Assembly: GCA_035640715.1 (NCBI GenBank)
Contig: DASQVO010000117.1
Location: forward strand, 1-21,303
Direction: 5' to 3'
Length of the DNA stretch: 21,303 bases
Source of the DNA: DASQVO01 sp035640715
Lineage (GTDB): Bacteria > Actinomycetota > Actinomycetes > Streptosporangiales > Streptosporangiaceae
Part shown: piece after piece, positions 7,396 through 14,317 of the stretch
Numbering within the stretch: the stretch's first letter is position 1
Layout: each line of letters starts with the position of its first letter
Program-made: the position numbers and the translations under genes
The notes under the pieces: model-generated
What the model was told of the DNA's origin: nothing
Seen by the model: only the letters and a program-made list of their open reading frames with translations
Database searches by the model: none

Positions 7396-7465
7396 ACCGG
7401 CACCTGCCCGTTATCCAGGATGGCGAGCCGGGTCATGCCGTTGGGAGGGCCCGAGCCTCAGCCCA

Positions 7466-7876
7466 TCAGAGCTCTCGGGAGGGGACTGCCGCCTTCAGGC
7501 GGCCGGGGATCGTGCTGGCGCCGGGGTGATTCCTGGCGATCTCGGCGGCTGCCTGGCGCAGACGCTCAGGCTGCGCTGCCAGGGGATGGCCGTCGAGCTC
7601 TGCAGCCGCGACGGCCAGATCGCCCAGGTCGGGGCGGGACTGCGGATGGTGCCCGTAGTGGTCATCGAGGACAGCCTGCATCACGACTGCCTCGAGTGTC
7701 GCTCGCAGCGCAGTGGTTGTCAGGGCGGTAGCAGACGATGCCACGCCAAGCTCCCTGACCGCAAGGGCAGCGGCGTCCCTGAGCGCTGTCGGGATCCTCA
7801 TCGAGGTGTTGGATGTCTCCGGCCCGCCGCCGTCGAGAAGCTCGCTGATCCGCTCGATGGCTGTCGATGCCTCCAT
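7466..7876 (-). CDS. Ribbon-helix-helix / antitoxin-like protein
   Basis: The start is the ATG at 7874-7876, giving 136 aa; the frame is open further upstream but would read through the palindrome. Residues about 24-50 (TSMRIPTALRDAAALAVRELGVASSATALTT) fit a ribbon-helix-helix DNA-binding pattern: a short beta strand (SMRIP), then two helices, with TALRDAA like the helices of MetJ/Arc antitoxins. The rest is a helical, Ala-rich C-terminal region, as in toxin-binding parts of antitoxins. A perfect 11-4-11 inverted repeat lies just upstream of the start (7883-7908), the arrangement expected for autorepression. No intact toxin gene follows: a 60-codon stub and the IS lie downstream. I call it an antitoxin-like regulator with moderate confidence. 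A solitary transcription factor is the alternative. Confidence 0.65.
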   Translation of the reverse strand: MEASTAIERISELLDGGGPETSNTSMRIPTALRDAAALAVRELGVASSATALTTTALRATLEAVVMQAVLDDHYGHHPQSRPDLGDLAVAAAELDGHPLAAQPERLRQAAAEIARNHPGASTIPGRLKAAVPSREL

Positions 7877-7882
7877 GCTCAG

Positions 7883-7908
7883 TCTGTACCACATATCTGT
7901 GGTACAGA
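7883..7908. promoter_or_regulatory. Perfect 11-4-11 inverted repeat, candidate operator
   Basis: Arms TCTGTACCACA (7883-7893) and TGTGGTACAGA (7898-7908) flank a TATC centre, 6 bp upstream of the antitoxin-like ATG. The symmetric arms contain GTACCACA/TGTGGTAC half-sites. The short distance puts the site over the transcription start or the -10 region, so a bound ribbon-helix-helix protein would block transcription. Confidence 0.7.
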
Positions 7909-8021
7909 TCCGCCCCGGCGGGCACCTGAAGATGAATCGGCCGACGGCCCGCACTCATCTGCTGCGGAAGCGGACAAAAACCTGTAGGCGCTGTAGATGC
8001 CGTCTGCGGTATGGTCCGCCG

Positions 8022-8762
8022 GTGGACGATGAGGACGGCTACTTCGGGGAACGTGTCGCGGCGAGGTATGACGAGTCGTCGGCGGAGATGTTCGAGCCGG
8101 GCGCGGTGGACCCAGTGGTCGACGTGCTGGCGGGGCTGGCCCGTGGCGGCCGGGCCTTGGAGCTGGGCATCGGGACGGGACGCATCGCACTGCCGCTGGC
8201 GCGCCGCGGCGTCCCGGTCCACGGCATCGACCTCTCACGGGCGATGGTGGCCCGGCTGCGCGCCAAGCCGGGCGGCGACGCGATCGGCGTGACGATCGGC
8301 GACTTCGCCACGGCGAGAGCGGAGGGGACGTTCTCCGTGGCCTACCTGGTCTTCAACACGATCATGAACCTGACGACCCAGGCGGCGCAGGTGGCTTGCT
8401 TCCGCAACGTCGCGGAGCACCTCCAGCCCGGCGGCTGCTTCGTCATCGAGGTCGGGATCCCCGATCTGCGCAGGCTCCCACCCGGGCAGAACGTCGTTTC
8501 GTTCCACGTGAGCCCGACGCGATGGGGATTCGATGTCTACGATGTGGCCACGCAGGCGATGAGCTCGAACTACGTCGAGGTCGCTGACGGCCGTGGCGAA
8601 TACACCTCGATCCCCTTCCGGTATGTGTGGCCGGCCGAGCTTGACCTGATGGCCCAGATCGCCGGGCTGCGGCTGCAAGAGCGGTGGGACGGATGGACGC
8701 GGCAGCCCTTCACCAGCGACAGCCGCCAGCACGTCTCGATCTGGGAGAAGCCTGCCACCTGA
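8022..8762 (+). CDS. Class I SAM-dependent methyltransferase
   Basis: From GTG 8022 the product is 246 aa. The frame is open upstream (ATG 7932 is the next candidate), but that stretch is Arg/Cys-rich (RKRTKTCRRCRCRLRYG) and unlike a protein domain. Motif I is ALELGIGTGRIALPLARRG (about 45-63), followed by the acidic end of beta-2 (VHGIDLSRAMV, about 66-75). Later come FSVAYLVFNTIMNL (motif II region) and LQPGGCFVIEVG (motif III). These are hallmarks of Methyltransf_25-like small-molecule methyltransferases. The substrate is not evident. No strong ribosome binding site precedes the GTG; a TAGATG hexamer at 7994-7999 could be a -10 box giving a very short leader. It is divergent from the antitoxin-like gene and the palindrome, so both could respond to that operator. 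Confidence 0.85.
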   Translation: MDDEDGYFGERVAARYDESSAEMFEPGAVDPVVDVLAGLARGGRALELGIGTGRIALPLARRGVPVHGIDLSRAMVARLRAKPGGDAIGVTIGDFATARAEGTFSVAYLVFNTIMNLTTQAAQVACFRNVAEHLQPGGCFVIEVGIPDLRRLPPGQNVVSFHVSPTRWGFDVYDVATQAMSSNYVEVADGRGEYTSIPFRYVWPAELDLMAQIAGLRLQERWDGWTRQPFTSDSRQHVSIWEKPAT

Positions 8763-8895
8763 TCGCGTCAGCCGCCCCGGCGCCGCGCTGTCCTGGCCTC
8801 GGCGCTCAGATCTGCCTATAGGCTCACAAGCTGGCCATTCTGTCAATAAGCTCGTGGGCCATGGTTGCGAGAGCACCGAGCGACTGAGTGATCGA

Positions 8896-8945
8896 CGGCG
8901 ATCACAAGAGGAACGATGACCGGCGATCACAAGAGGAACGATGAC
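8896..8945 (+). repeat. Perfect tandem duplication (2 x 25 bp) of ribosome binding site and start codon
   Basis: Bases 8896-8920 and 8921-8945 are identical. Each contains AGAGGA, a 4-nt spacer and ATGAC. Because 25 is not a multiple of three, the first ATG (8916) opens a different frame of ten codons that ends at TGA 8946-8948, overlapping the second ATG (8941). Confidence 0.95.
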
Positions 8946-8948
8946 TGA
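8916..8948 (+). other. Ten-codon upstream ORF created by the duplication
   Basis: It reads MTGDHKRNDD-stop. It has the same AGAGGA ribosome binding site as the main gene and terminates five bases past the A of the main ATG. It could lower translation of the next gene or couple to it. It is probably not a functional peptide. Confidence 0.5.
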
Positions 8949-9174
8949 TATCTACGAACCCAGGAACCGTGAGCAGTGGCGGGCGGGCATACGGGAAGAG
9001 TGGCTGAGGGTCAAGCAGCGCGGCACACCCATTGCCGAGGCAATGACCAGATTCGATGAAGTGCTGCTCCAGGCTCACCCGGAATGGTTGCTCGACGATG
9101 GCAGGTATCAGGCCGCCTTCGGCGTGTATAACGAGATCCTCGACATCGGCCGCGAGGTGTACGGCGACGAGTGA
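8941..9174 (+). CDS. Small hypothetical protein (77 aa)
   Basis: I do not recognise a named family. The ATG at 8941 has AGAGGA upstream (8932-8937). The protein is soluble, acidic and helical in appearance: MTDIYEPRNREQWRAGIREEW, then a middle segment with EAMTRFDEVLLQAHPEW, ending DIGREVYGDE. There are no membrane segments, no Cys, no signal peptide. Codon use (G/C third positions) fits a real actinobacterial gene. The start and ribosome binding site are the second copy of a 25-bp tandem repeat, so expression may be affected by the overlapping short upstream ORF. It lies in the accessory island between a methyltransferase and the oppositely oriented alditol oxidase, with no clear partner. 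Confidence 0.7.
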   Translation: MTDIYEPRNREQWRAGIREEWLRVKQRGTPIAEAMTRFDEVLLQAHPEWLLDDGRYQAAFGVYNEILDIGREVYGDE

Positions 9175-9282
9175 TCCCCGCGCGGTCCAGCGGTCCCGGA
9201 GTCCGGACGGCTCGGGGAGTTTCATGCCAGGGGAAGTCAGAGTCTGGTGCCGGATCACTACCCTGGAGCATGCTGCCGCAGG

Positions 9283-10593
9283 TCAAGCGTGCGGGAAGTA
9301 GCGGTCCATGAACTCGTTGCGGAACTTTCCCGCGGGGTCGTAGCTGCGGAGCAGCGCCTGGAAATCGTCCCAGCGCGGGTACAGCCCCTTGGCCGTCTCC
9401 GGCGGCGCGGCGGACACCTTGCCCCAGTGCGGCCTCGCGCCGAACGGGGCGAGCGCATCTTCGATCGCCGCGACCACCGGCACGACGGCAGGCTCATCCT
9501 TTACCCACGTGAAGTGCATGCCCACGGTGTCCCGCTGGTAGCTCATGCTCATCCAGAGATCATCCGCGGCGATCGTCCGGATCTCGGAGATCTGCAGGAG
9601 CGGGGCGATCCGGTCGCCGAGGGCCGCCACCGCCTGCAGCGCCGGAACGGCCGCCTCACGGGGGACGAGGTGCTCGGACTGGAGTTCCTCGCCACTGCTC
9701 GGCGTGAAGGCGAGCCGGAAGTGCGGCAGCCGCTCGTGCCACGGGCCGGGCACGCCCATCTGTTCGGTGGCGTTGGCGGCGGGCATGCCGGGAACGGGGT
9801 TGCGCGGGCCGTCGGCTAGCCGGCCGCCCAGCCATTCCGCGTCCCCGCCGCCACCCCAGGGGCCGCTCGTCGCATCGCCCGGCGCACCGCCCGCGCCCGG
9901 TGGACTGTCGACCCGCTGCTTCTGCCACACCTTGTTGCCCCGGCCGCCTCGCCAGTCCGTGAAGACGCTGACGCTGTACGCGCTGCCGAATATCTCCTCG
10001 AAGTGCCCCGTCACACTCGTGAAAGGCACGTCCTCGTACACGTACTGCCTGACCTCGAACGCCGGAATGATCTCCAGCTCAAGCGCCGTCACGATGCCCA
10101 GGCTGCCGAGCCCGACGACCGCGCCAGGGAACTCGCCGCCGTCAGCGGACCGGGTCAGCCGGACCAGATCGCCGTCGGCGGTGACCATTTCGAGTGCTGA
10201 TACGGCCGTGGCCAGGTTCCCGTTGCCGTCCCCGGAACCATGCGTCGCGGTCGCACATGCCCCGCCGACCGAAATATGCGGCAGCGACCCCAGGTTGCGC
10301 AGTGCGTAACCCGCGGCGTGCAGGTGCTGTGCCAGGTCCCCGTACCGTACGCCGGCGGCAACCCGGACGGTGGCCCGGTCCCGGTCGATGTCCATGACGG
10401 CAGGCAGGCCGGCGGTGGAGATGAGCACGCCAGTGGTGTCGGCGATGCGGTTGAACGAATGCCCGCTGCCCAGGGCCCGCACCCGCTCGCTGCTGCTCAC
10501 GAGTTCCCGCAGTTCGCCGACGCTGGACGGCCGCTCCAGCCGGCCGGTGCTGAATACCACGTTGCGCGCCCAGTTCGCCGGTCGCCCGTCCAT
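9283..10593 (-). CDS. Alditol oxidase (FAD-linked, VAO family)
   Basis: I chose ATG 10591-10593 (436 aa), because it gives the family's usual N-terminus (NWARNVVFSTGRLERPSSV) and has GGTGGTGGA upstream. The FAD-binding half has GSGHSFN with His45 in the position that covalently binds FAD in AldO, then SLPHISVGGACATATHGSG. The substrate half has VFTDWR, PVPGMPAANATEQ, GVPGPWHERLPHFR, FTPSSGEELQSE, then HFTWV and RPHWGK, and ends DPAGKFRNEFMDRYFP. These closely follow Streptomyces alditol oxidase (xylitol/sorbitol oxidation to the aldose with H2O2). A Gly/Pro-rich stretch (about 235-260) looks longer than in AldO as I recall it. The gene is divergent from an aldo/keto reductase; both could act in polyol/sugar redox metabolism. 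Confidence 0.92.
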   Translation of the reverse strand: MDGRPANWARNVVFSTGRLERPSSVGELRELVSSSERVRALGSGHSFNRIADTTGVLISTAGLPAVMDIDRDRATVRVAAGVRYGDLAQHLHAAGYALRNLGSLPHISVGGACATATHGSGDGNGNLATAVSALEMVTADGDLVRLTRSADGGEFPGAVVGLGSLGIVTALELEIIPAFEVRQYVYEDVPFTSVTGHFEEIFGSAYSVSVFTDWRGGRGNKVWQKQRVDSPPGAGGAPGDATSGPWGGGGDAEWLGGRLADGPRNPVPGMPAANATEQMGVPGPWHERLPHFRLAFTPSSGEELQSEHLVPREAAVPALQAVAALGDRIAPLLQISEIRTIAADDLWMSMSYQRDTVGMHFTWVKDEPAVVPVVAAIEDALAPFGARPHWGKVSAAPPETAKGLYPRWDDFQALLRSYDPAGKFRNEFMDRYFPHA

Positions 10594-10840
10594 CACGCAT
10601 CCACCACCATCGCCCGGCACGCCGCACGCCATCTCTGTCCGTAGCCGGGCAGGACAGGCTTGCCGCGCGCGGTACATCGCCGCCGCCGATCACTGTGACG
10701 CAAACCGCTATCACCGGGAGGGCATGATCTACCGTGGCCTGCGGTTGGTCCATGAAGGAAGATAGCAGTCCCGGAATGCGGCCACGACGGTTCACGGGGC
10801 GCGCCCGGAACCTGGCCGCACAGCGGAAGTGAGGAGATTT
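10594..10840. promoter_or_regulatory. Divergent intergenic region, alditol oxidase / aldo-keto reductase
   Basis: About 247 bp between divergent starts, which must hold both promoters. I see no convincing consensus pair. A 14-codon frame (10723-10767, ATG preceded by GGGAGG) is present but has no support as a gene. Confidence 0.35.
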
Positions 10841-11704
10841 ATGCAGACCAGGACCATCGGGCCAGTGACGGTCAGCGCCATCGGGCTGGGTGGGATGCCG
10901 ATGTCGATCGAGGGCCGCCCGGACGAGGACCGGTCCATTCGGACGATTCACGCGGCACTGGATGCGGGCGTGACGCTGATCGACACCGCCGATGCCTACC
11001 ACTTGCACGCCGGCGAAACCGGCCATAACGAACGGCTCATTGCCAAGGCGCTGGCCGCCTATTCCGGCGACACCAGCAACGTGCTGGTGGCCACCAAGGG
11101 CGGCCACATCCGGCCCGGCGACGGGTCGTGGATCGTCGACGGGTCGCCCAGGCACCTGCGCGAGGCGGTGGAAGCGTCGCTGAAGGCGCTGGGCGTGGAG
11201 GCGATTGGGCTCTACCAGTTCCACCGGCCCGACCCGAAGGTTCCGTATGAGGAGTCGGTCGGCGTGCTCAGGGAACTTCTCGATGCCGGGAAGATCCGCC
11301 TGGCCGGGATCTCGAACGCCACGGTGGAGCAGATCGACATCGCCCGGCGCGTGCTGGGTGAGGGGAACCTGGCCAGCGTGCAGAATCAGTTTTCCCCGGC
11401 GTTCCGCTCCAGCGAGAAGGAACTGCGGCACACGGCCTCCCACGGCATCGCGTTCCTGCCGTGGAGCCCGCTCGGCGGGATCAGCCGGGCCGGCCAACTC
11501 GGCTCACGGCACACCGCATTCGCCGAGGTCGCGCGGGCGCATGGCGTCTCACCGCAGCGCGTCACGCTCGCCTGGATGCTCGCGCTCGCACCGACGGTGA
11601 TCCCGATCCCCGGCGCCAGCCGCCCCGAGTCGATCATCGACTCGGCCCAGGCCGCCGATCTCGTTCTGACCAGCGAGGAAGTGGACCGGCTGAGCAAGGC
11701 ATAA
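10841..11704 (+). CDS. Aldo/keto reductase
   Basis: The product is 287 aa from ATG 10841, preceded by GAGGAG at 10831-10836; a GTG four codons upstream (10829) is a less likely start. It is a single TIM-barrel NADP-dependent reductase. The catalytic tetrad is visible as D48 and Y53 (IDTADAY), K86 (ATKGG) and H128 (YQFHRPD). The C-terminal cofactor-binding segment reads VIPIPGASRPESIIDSAQA. It belongs to the AKR group of about 280-320 aa that reduces aldehydes and ketones. The actual substrate is unknown. Context (divergent alditol oxidase) suggests sugar or polyol chemistry, but that is inference. A strong GC hairpin follows the stop, so the unit probably ends here before the rpsB block. Confidence 0.92.
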   Translation: MQTRTIGPVTVSAIGLGGMPMSIEGRPDEDRSIRTIHAALDAGVTLIDTADAYHLHAGETGHNERLIAKALAAYSGDTSNVLVATKGGHIRPGDGSWIVDGSPRHLREAVEASLKALGVEAIGLYQFHRPDPKVPYEESVGVLRELLDAGKIRLAGISNATVEQIDIARRVLGEGNLASVQNQFSPAFRSSEKELRHTASHGIAFLPWSPLGGISRAGQLGSRHTAFAEVARAHGVSPQRVTLAWMLALAPTVIPIPGASRPESIIDSAQAADLVLTSEEVDRLSKA

Positions 11705-11731
11705 CCGCCTCCCCCGCGTAAACGGCGGAAA

Positions 11732-11776
11732 GGGCCTCGGGGCGAGCTGTGGTGAAGGCCGCTCGCCCCGGGGCCC
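11732..11776 (+). terminator. Strong hairpin terminator after the aldo/keto reductase
   Basis: A 16-bp stem with one T-G pair: arms 11732-11747 and 11761-11776, core CGGGGCGAGC / GCTCGCCCCG, 13-nt loop. It has no T-tract, as is common for high-GC terminators. A second hairpin, GGGGGG-TCGT-CCCCCC (11787-11802), follows. Confidence 0.75.
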
Positions 11777-11786
11777 CGCCGTATCC

Positions 11787-11802
11787 GGGGGGTCGTCCCC
11801 CC
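11787..11802 (+). terminator. Second GC hairpin, tandem with the first
   Basis: Six G (11787-11792), loop TCGT, six C (11797-11802). Together with the preceding stem it separates the reductase unit from rpsB. Confidence 0.5.
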
Positions 11803-12063
11803 CGTGCCAGCAACTGAGAGGCGGGCTGCTGCCGAATCCACGTAGACTTAACCGAAAGCCGATTGACGAGCGCGGGCTTTCCCGCCCGCCGACGGCCATA
11901 ATTCGCGCGTCCGCATGCCGATCGGGAACCCGTGTTCCCGGCGGTGCGCACCGCTCGGTCCGTGGGCCTGCCAGGCCTGCCGCAGGTGTGTACGGGCGCC
12001 AGGGATACAACCGAGTAGCGCAGACGCCACAGGCGCTGCGCGAGAAACGAAAGGACTTCCGGC
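11803..12063 (+). promoter_or_regulatory. Structured rpsB upstream/leader region
   Basis: About 260 bp with no gene. TAGACT (11843-11848) is a possible -10 box, without a clear -35. A leader from there would be about 210 nt and contains a perfect CGGGAAC-CCGT-GTTCCCG hairpin (11923-11940), a GCGGGC/GCCCGC stem (11872-11889) and the palindrome GGTGCGCACC (11943-11952). Ribosomal protein genes are often autoregulated through such leaders, but I do not recognise a specific known rpsB leader class. Confidence 0.4.
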
Positions 12064-13059
12064 ATGGCTCCGGTCGTCACCATGAAGCAGCTCCTCGAGA
12101 GCGGCGTCCACTTCGGACATCAGACCCGTCGCTGGAACCCGAAGATGAAGCGCTACATCTTCACCGAGCGCAACGGGATCTACATCATCGACCTTCAGCA
12201 ATCCCTCGACTACATTGACCGCGCGTACGAGTTCGTCAAGGAGACCGTCGCGCACGGCGGGACGATCCTGTACGTCGGAACCAAGAAGCAGGCCCAGGAA
12301 GTCATCGCAGAGCAGGCCGGCCGGGTCGGGATGCCGTATGTCAACCAGCGGTGGCTGGGCGGCATGCTGACGAACTTCTCCACCGTCTTCAAGCGCCTCC
12401 AGCGGCTCAAGGAGCTTGAGGAGATTGACTTCGGCGACGTGTCCGGCTCCGGCATGACCAAGCGCGAGCTCCTGCACCTGCGCCGTGAGCGCGACAAGCT
12501 CGACCGTACGCTCGGCGGGATCCGGCACATGGCGCGGGTTCCCAGCGCAGTGTGGGTGGTGGATACCAAGAAGGAGCACATCGCGGTCAGCGAGGCGCGC
12601 AAGCTGGGAATCCCGGTCGTGGCCATCCTCGACACCAACTGCGATCCCGACGAGGTCAACTACCCGATTCCGGGGAATGACGACGCAATCCGCAGTGTTG
12701 CGCTGCTGACCAGGGTGGTCGCCGACGCGGTGGCCGACGGCCTGATGGCGCGGGCCAGCGCCGCCGACGGCGAGGAGAAGCCCTCAGCCGACCAGCCGGG
12801 TGTCGAGTTCGGCAGCGAGGAGCCGCTGGCCGAGTGGGAGCGTGAGCTGGCCGAGGCCGGGGTCCCGGCTGGCCAGGCCGGCGCCGCCCAGGCTGGTGCG
12901 GGCCAGACTGGCACCGCCGAGGCTGGCACCGCCGAGGCTGGCACCGACGTCGGCACCAGCCCGGCGGAGGCGGCCGGCGAGGCCAACGGTGCCCGCGCGG
13001 ACCAGGACGAGCCGGTCAGCACGGGCGGCGCGGCAGGGCCGGGCGAAGGCTCTGAATGA
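12064..13059 (+). CDS. rpsB: 30S ribosomal protein S2 with long repeat tail
   Basis: 331 aa; the ATG at 12064 is preceded by AAAGGA. The N-terminal region has the unmistakable S2 sequence: LLESGVHFGHQTRRWNPKMKRYIF, then FVGTKKQAQ-like YVGTKKQAQEVI and NQRWLGGMLTNF, then PSAVWVVDTKKEHIAVSEA, DTNCDPDEVNYPIPGNDDAIRS. S2 sits on the back of the 30S head-body junction. The conserved part ends near residue 235. The remaining roughly 95 residues are an acidic Ala/Gly/Thr-rich tail that includes 15-bp DNA repeats (12907-12951). Long low-complexity S2 tails occur in actinobacteria, and the tail here is probably disordered. It is followed by a 343-bp gap rich in hairpins before tsf, the usual downstream partner. 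Confidence 0.97.
   Translation: MAPVVTMKQLLESGVHFGHQTRRWNPKMKRYIFTERNGIYIIDLQQSLDYIDRAYEFVKETVAHGGTILYVGTKKQAQEVIAEQAGRVGMPYVNQRWLGGMLTNFSTVFKRLQRLKELEEIDFGDVSGSGMTKRELLHLRRERDKLDRTLGGIRHMARVPSAVWVVDTKKEHIAVSEARKLGIPVVAILDTNCDPDEVNYPIPGNDDAIRSVALLTRVVADAVADGLMARASAADGEEKPSADQPGVEFGSEEPLAEWERELAEAGVPAGQAGAAQAGAGQTGTAEAGTAEAGTDVGTSPAEAAGEANGARADQDEPVSTGGAAGPGEGSE
12907..12951 (+). repeat. Three 15-bp tandem units in the rpsB tail
   Basis: Units (A/G)CTGGCACCGCCGAG at 12907-12921, 12922-12936 and a diverged third at 12937-12951. They encode TGTAE / AGTAE / AGTDV, in frame, so length changes keep the protein open. Confidence 0.8.
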
Positions 13060-13402
13060 GAATTCTCGCCGGGTAGCGGGGCGGCGGCAGGCGGTCGCTT
13101 CCCCGCCCGGCCGGCGGGTGTTATCCGGGGGCTGGCCGGGCAGCAGAAGGCCGGGGGCTGGCCTGCCGGTGAATGGGACGAAAGGCCCGGGGCTCCCCGG
13201 GCCGGCACGGTGCCTCTCCCGGGGTTATGCCCGGGGATGCGGCCCGGCCTGCGGCTGTGCGCGCGAGCGTGCCACGGCGGGCCGGGCGGCCTCCTGCCCA
13301 CGGGCCGTCCGGGCGGCTGGCGGGTTCACGTCCGGCGGTGACCTCCGCGCGGGCCCTGAATGATGCGGACATCTGAATAGGACGACAGTGAGAGACGAGG
13401 AC
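13060..13402 (+). promoter_or_regulatory. rpsB-tsf intergenic region with strong hairpins
   Basis: 343 bp with no supported gene. It contains a direct repeat CCGGGGGCTGGCC (twice, about 13126-13163), the hairpin at 13184-13203, a GGCAC-G-GTGCC stem and a CCCGGG-GTTATG-CCCGGG element. It may attenuate or terminate between rpsB and tsf, and so set the S2 to EF-Ts ratio. Confidence 0.45.
13184..13203 (+). terminator. Hairpin between rpsB and tsf (terminator or attenuator)
   Basis: GGCCCGGG-GCTC-CCCGGGCC: a perfect 8-bp GC stem with a 4-nt loop, no T-run. Confidence 0.5.
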
Positions 13403-14239
13403 ATGGCGAACTTCACCGCCGCTGACGTAAAGCGGCTTCGGGATCAGACCGGCGCCGGGATGATGGACTGCAAGAAGGCGCTTGAGGAGGCCAACGGCGA
13501 CATCGAGGCCGCGGTTGAGGTCCTGCGCCTGAAGGGTGCCAAGGACGTCAACAAGCGAGCCACCAGGACTGCCGCCAACGGGCTGGTCATGGCCGAACTC
13601 GCGGGCACGGACGCCGGGGTGCTGGCCGAGCTCAACTGCGAGACCGACTTCGTCGCGAAGACCGACCTGTTCCAGCAGGTGGCCGGCGAGATTGCGAAGG
13701 CGGCACTGGCGAGTGGGGCCGCTGACCGCTTGGCGCTCCTCGGCACCGAGGTCCGGCCGGGCCAGACCGCCGAGCAGGTCATCGAGGAGGCAAGCGCCTC
13801 TCTCAAGGAAAAGCTGGAGCTCGGCCGGTTCGCCCGCTTCGAGGGCGGCTTCGTCGCGAGCTACCTGCACAAGTCGGACGCGTCGCTGCCCCCCACTCTT
13901 GGCGTGCTCGTCCAGCTGGACAGCCCGAACGCCGAGGTGGCCAGGGACCTGGCCCAGCAGATCGCTGCCATGCGGCCGCTGTATGTGACCCGGGACGAGG
14001 TGCCCGCGGACGTCGTGGAGAAGGAGCGCAGGATCGCCGAGCAGATCACCCGCGATGAGGGCAAGCCCGAGCAGGCGATACCCAAGATCGTGGATGGGCG
14101 GCTGAACTCCTTCTTCAAGGAAGTCGTGCTCACGGAGCAGCCGTTCGTCAAGGAGCAGAAGAAGACGATCAAGCAGGTTCTCGCCGAGAGCGGCGTGACC
14201 GTGCGCGGCTTCGCCCGGTTCCAGGTCGGGCAGGCCTAG
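13403..14239 (+). CDS. tsf: Elongation factor Ts
   Basis: 278 aa from ATG 13403, the start that matches the family (MANFTAADVKRLRDQTGAGMMDCKKALEEANGD, a UBA-like N-domain that contacts EF-Tu). A GTG five codons upstream (13388) has a better-spaced AGGA (13379-13382), so a MRDED extension is possible. The core has the conserved block LNCETDFVAKTDLFQQVA, including the TDF motif that inserts into EF-Tu to release GDP. The C-terminal segment is VLTEQPFVKEQKKTIKQVL. EF-Ts is the guanine nucleotide exchange factor of EF-Tu. Length and order (rpsB-tsf-pyrH-frr) are those expected in actinobacteria. Confidence 0.97.
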   Translation: MANFTAADVKRLRDQTGAGMMDCKKALEEANGDIEAAVEVLRLKGAKDVNKRATRTAANGLVMAELAGTDAGVLAELNCETDFVAKTDLFQQVAGEIAKAALASGAADRLALLGTEVRPGQTAEQVIEEASASLKEKLELGRFARFEGGFVASYLHKSDASLPPTLGVLVQLDSPNAEVARDLAQQIAAMRPLYVTRDEVPADVVEKERRIAEQITRDEGKPEQAIPKIVDGRLNSFFKEVVLTEQPFVKEQKKTIKQVLAESGVTVRGFARFQVGQA

Positions 14240-14282
14240 CCGGTACCACAGCCGGCGGGCATGGCCCGCTGGCCGCACCGGC
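14239..14282 (+). terminator. Nested hairpin between tsf and pyrH
   Basis: An inner stem of 9 bp (14252-14260 with 14264-14272, CCGGCGGGC-ATG-GCCCGCTGG, one G-T pair) lies inside an outer GCCGGT/ACCGGC stem (14239-14244 with 14277-14282). It starts at the last base of the tsf stop codon. It is plausibly a terminator or a processing site. Confidence 0.5.
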
Positions 14283-14317
14283 AGAAGGGGTCGCGGTAGA
14301 CGACAGGAGGTCGCTCA

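Larger units (their letters stand above)
7254..7436 (-). pseudogene. Short ORF downstream of the antitoxin-like gene; possible toxin stub
   Basis: A 60-codon frame starts 29 bp after the stop of the antitoxin-like gene, where a toxin cistron would be expected, and runs into the IS end. Its first ten residues (MTRLAILDNG) resemble the beta-1/Asp start of PIN-domain proteins (LxILDxG). The next stretch, QVPVGTSAL, resembles a mid-domain PIN segment. The tail after about residue 22 is basic low-complexity sequence unlike a protein fold. One reading is a VapC-like toxin with an internal deletion, truncated by rearrangement and IS insertion. The match is from memory and weak. The ORF may be meaningless. 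Confidence 0.25.

Noticed and set aside
7388..7987. 199-codon plus-strand frame opposite the antitoxin-like gene
   Set aside because: It reads through the palindrome and antisense to the ribbon-helix-helix pattern, is Cys/Arg-rich and unlike a protein.
8896..8945. Possible CRISPR or integron repeat
   Set aside because: There are only two adjacent copies with no spacer, and they contain a ribosome binding site and start codon. It is a tandem duplication.
10723..10767. 14-codon ORF with GGGAGG in front of the aldo/keto reductase
   Set aside because: It is too short, ends 73 bp before the gene and has no leader-peptide feature such as a run of one amino acid.
13121..14278. 385-codon minus-strand frame opposite tsf
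   Set aside because: It is antisense to a certain housekeeping gene. Long antisense frames are common at high GC.
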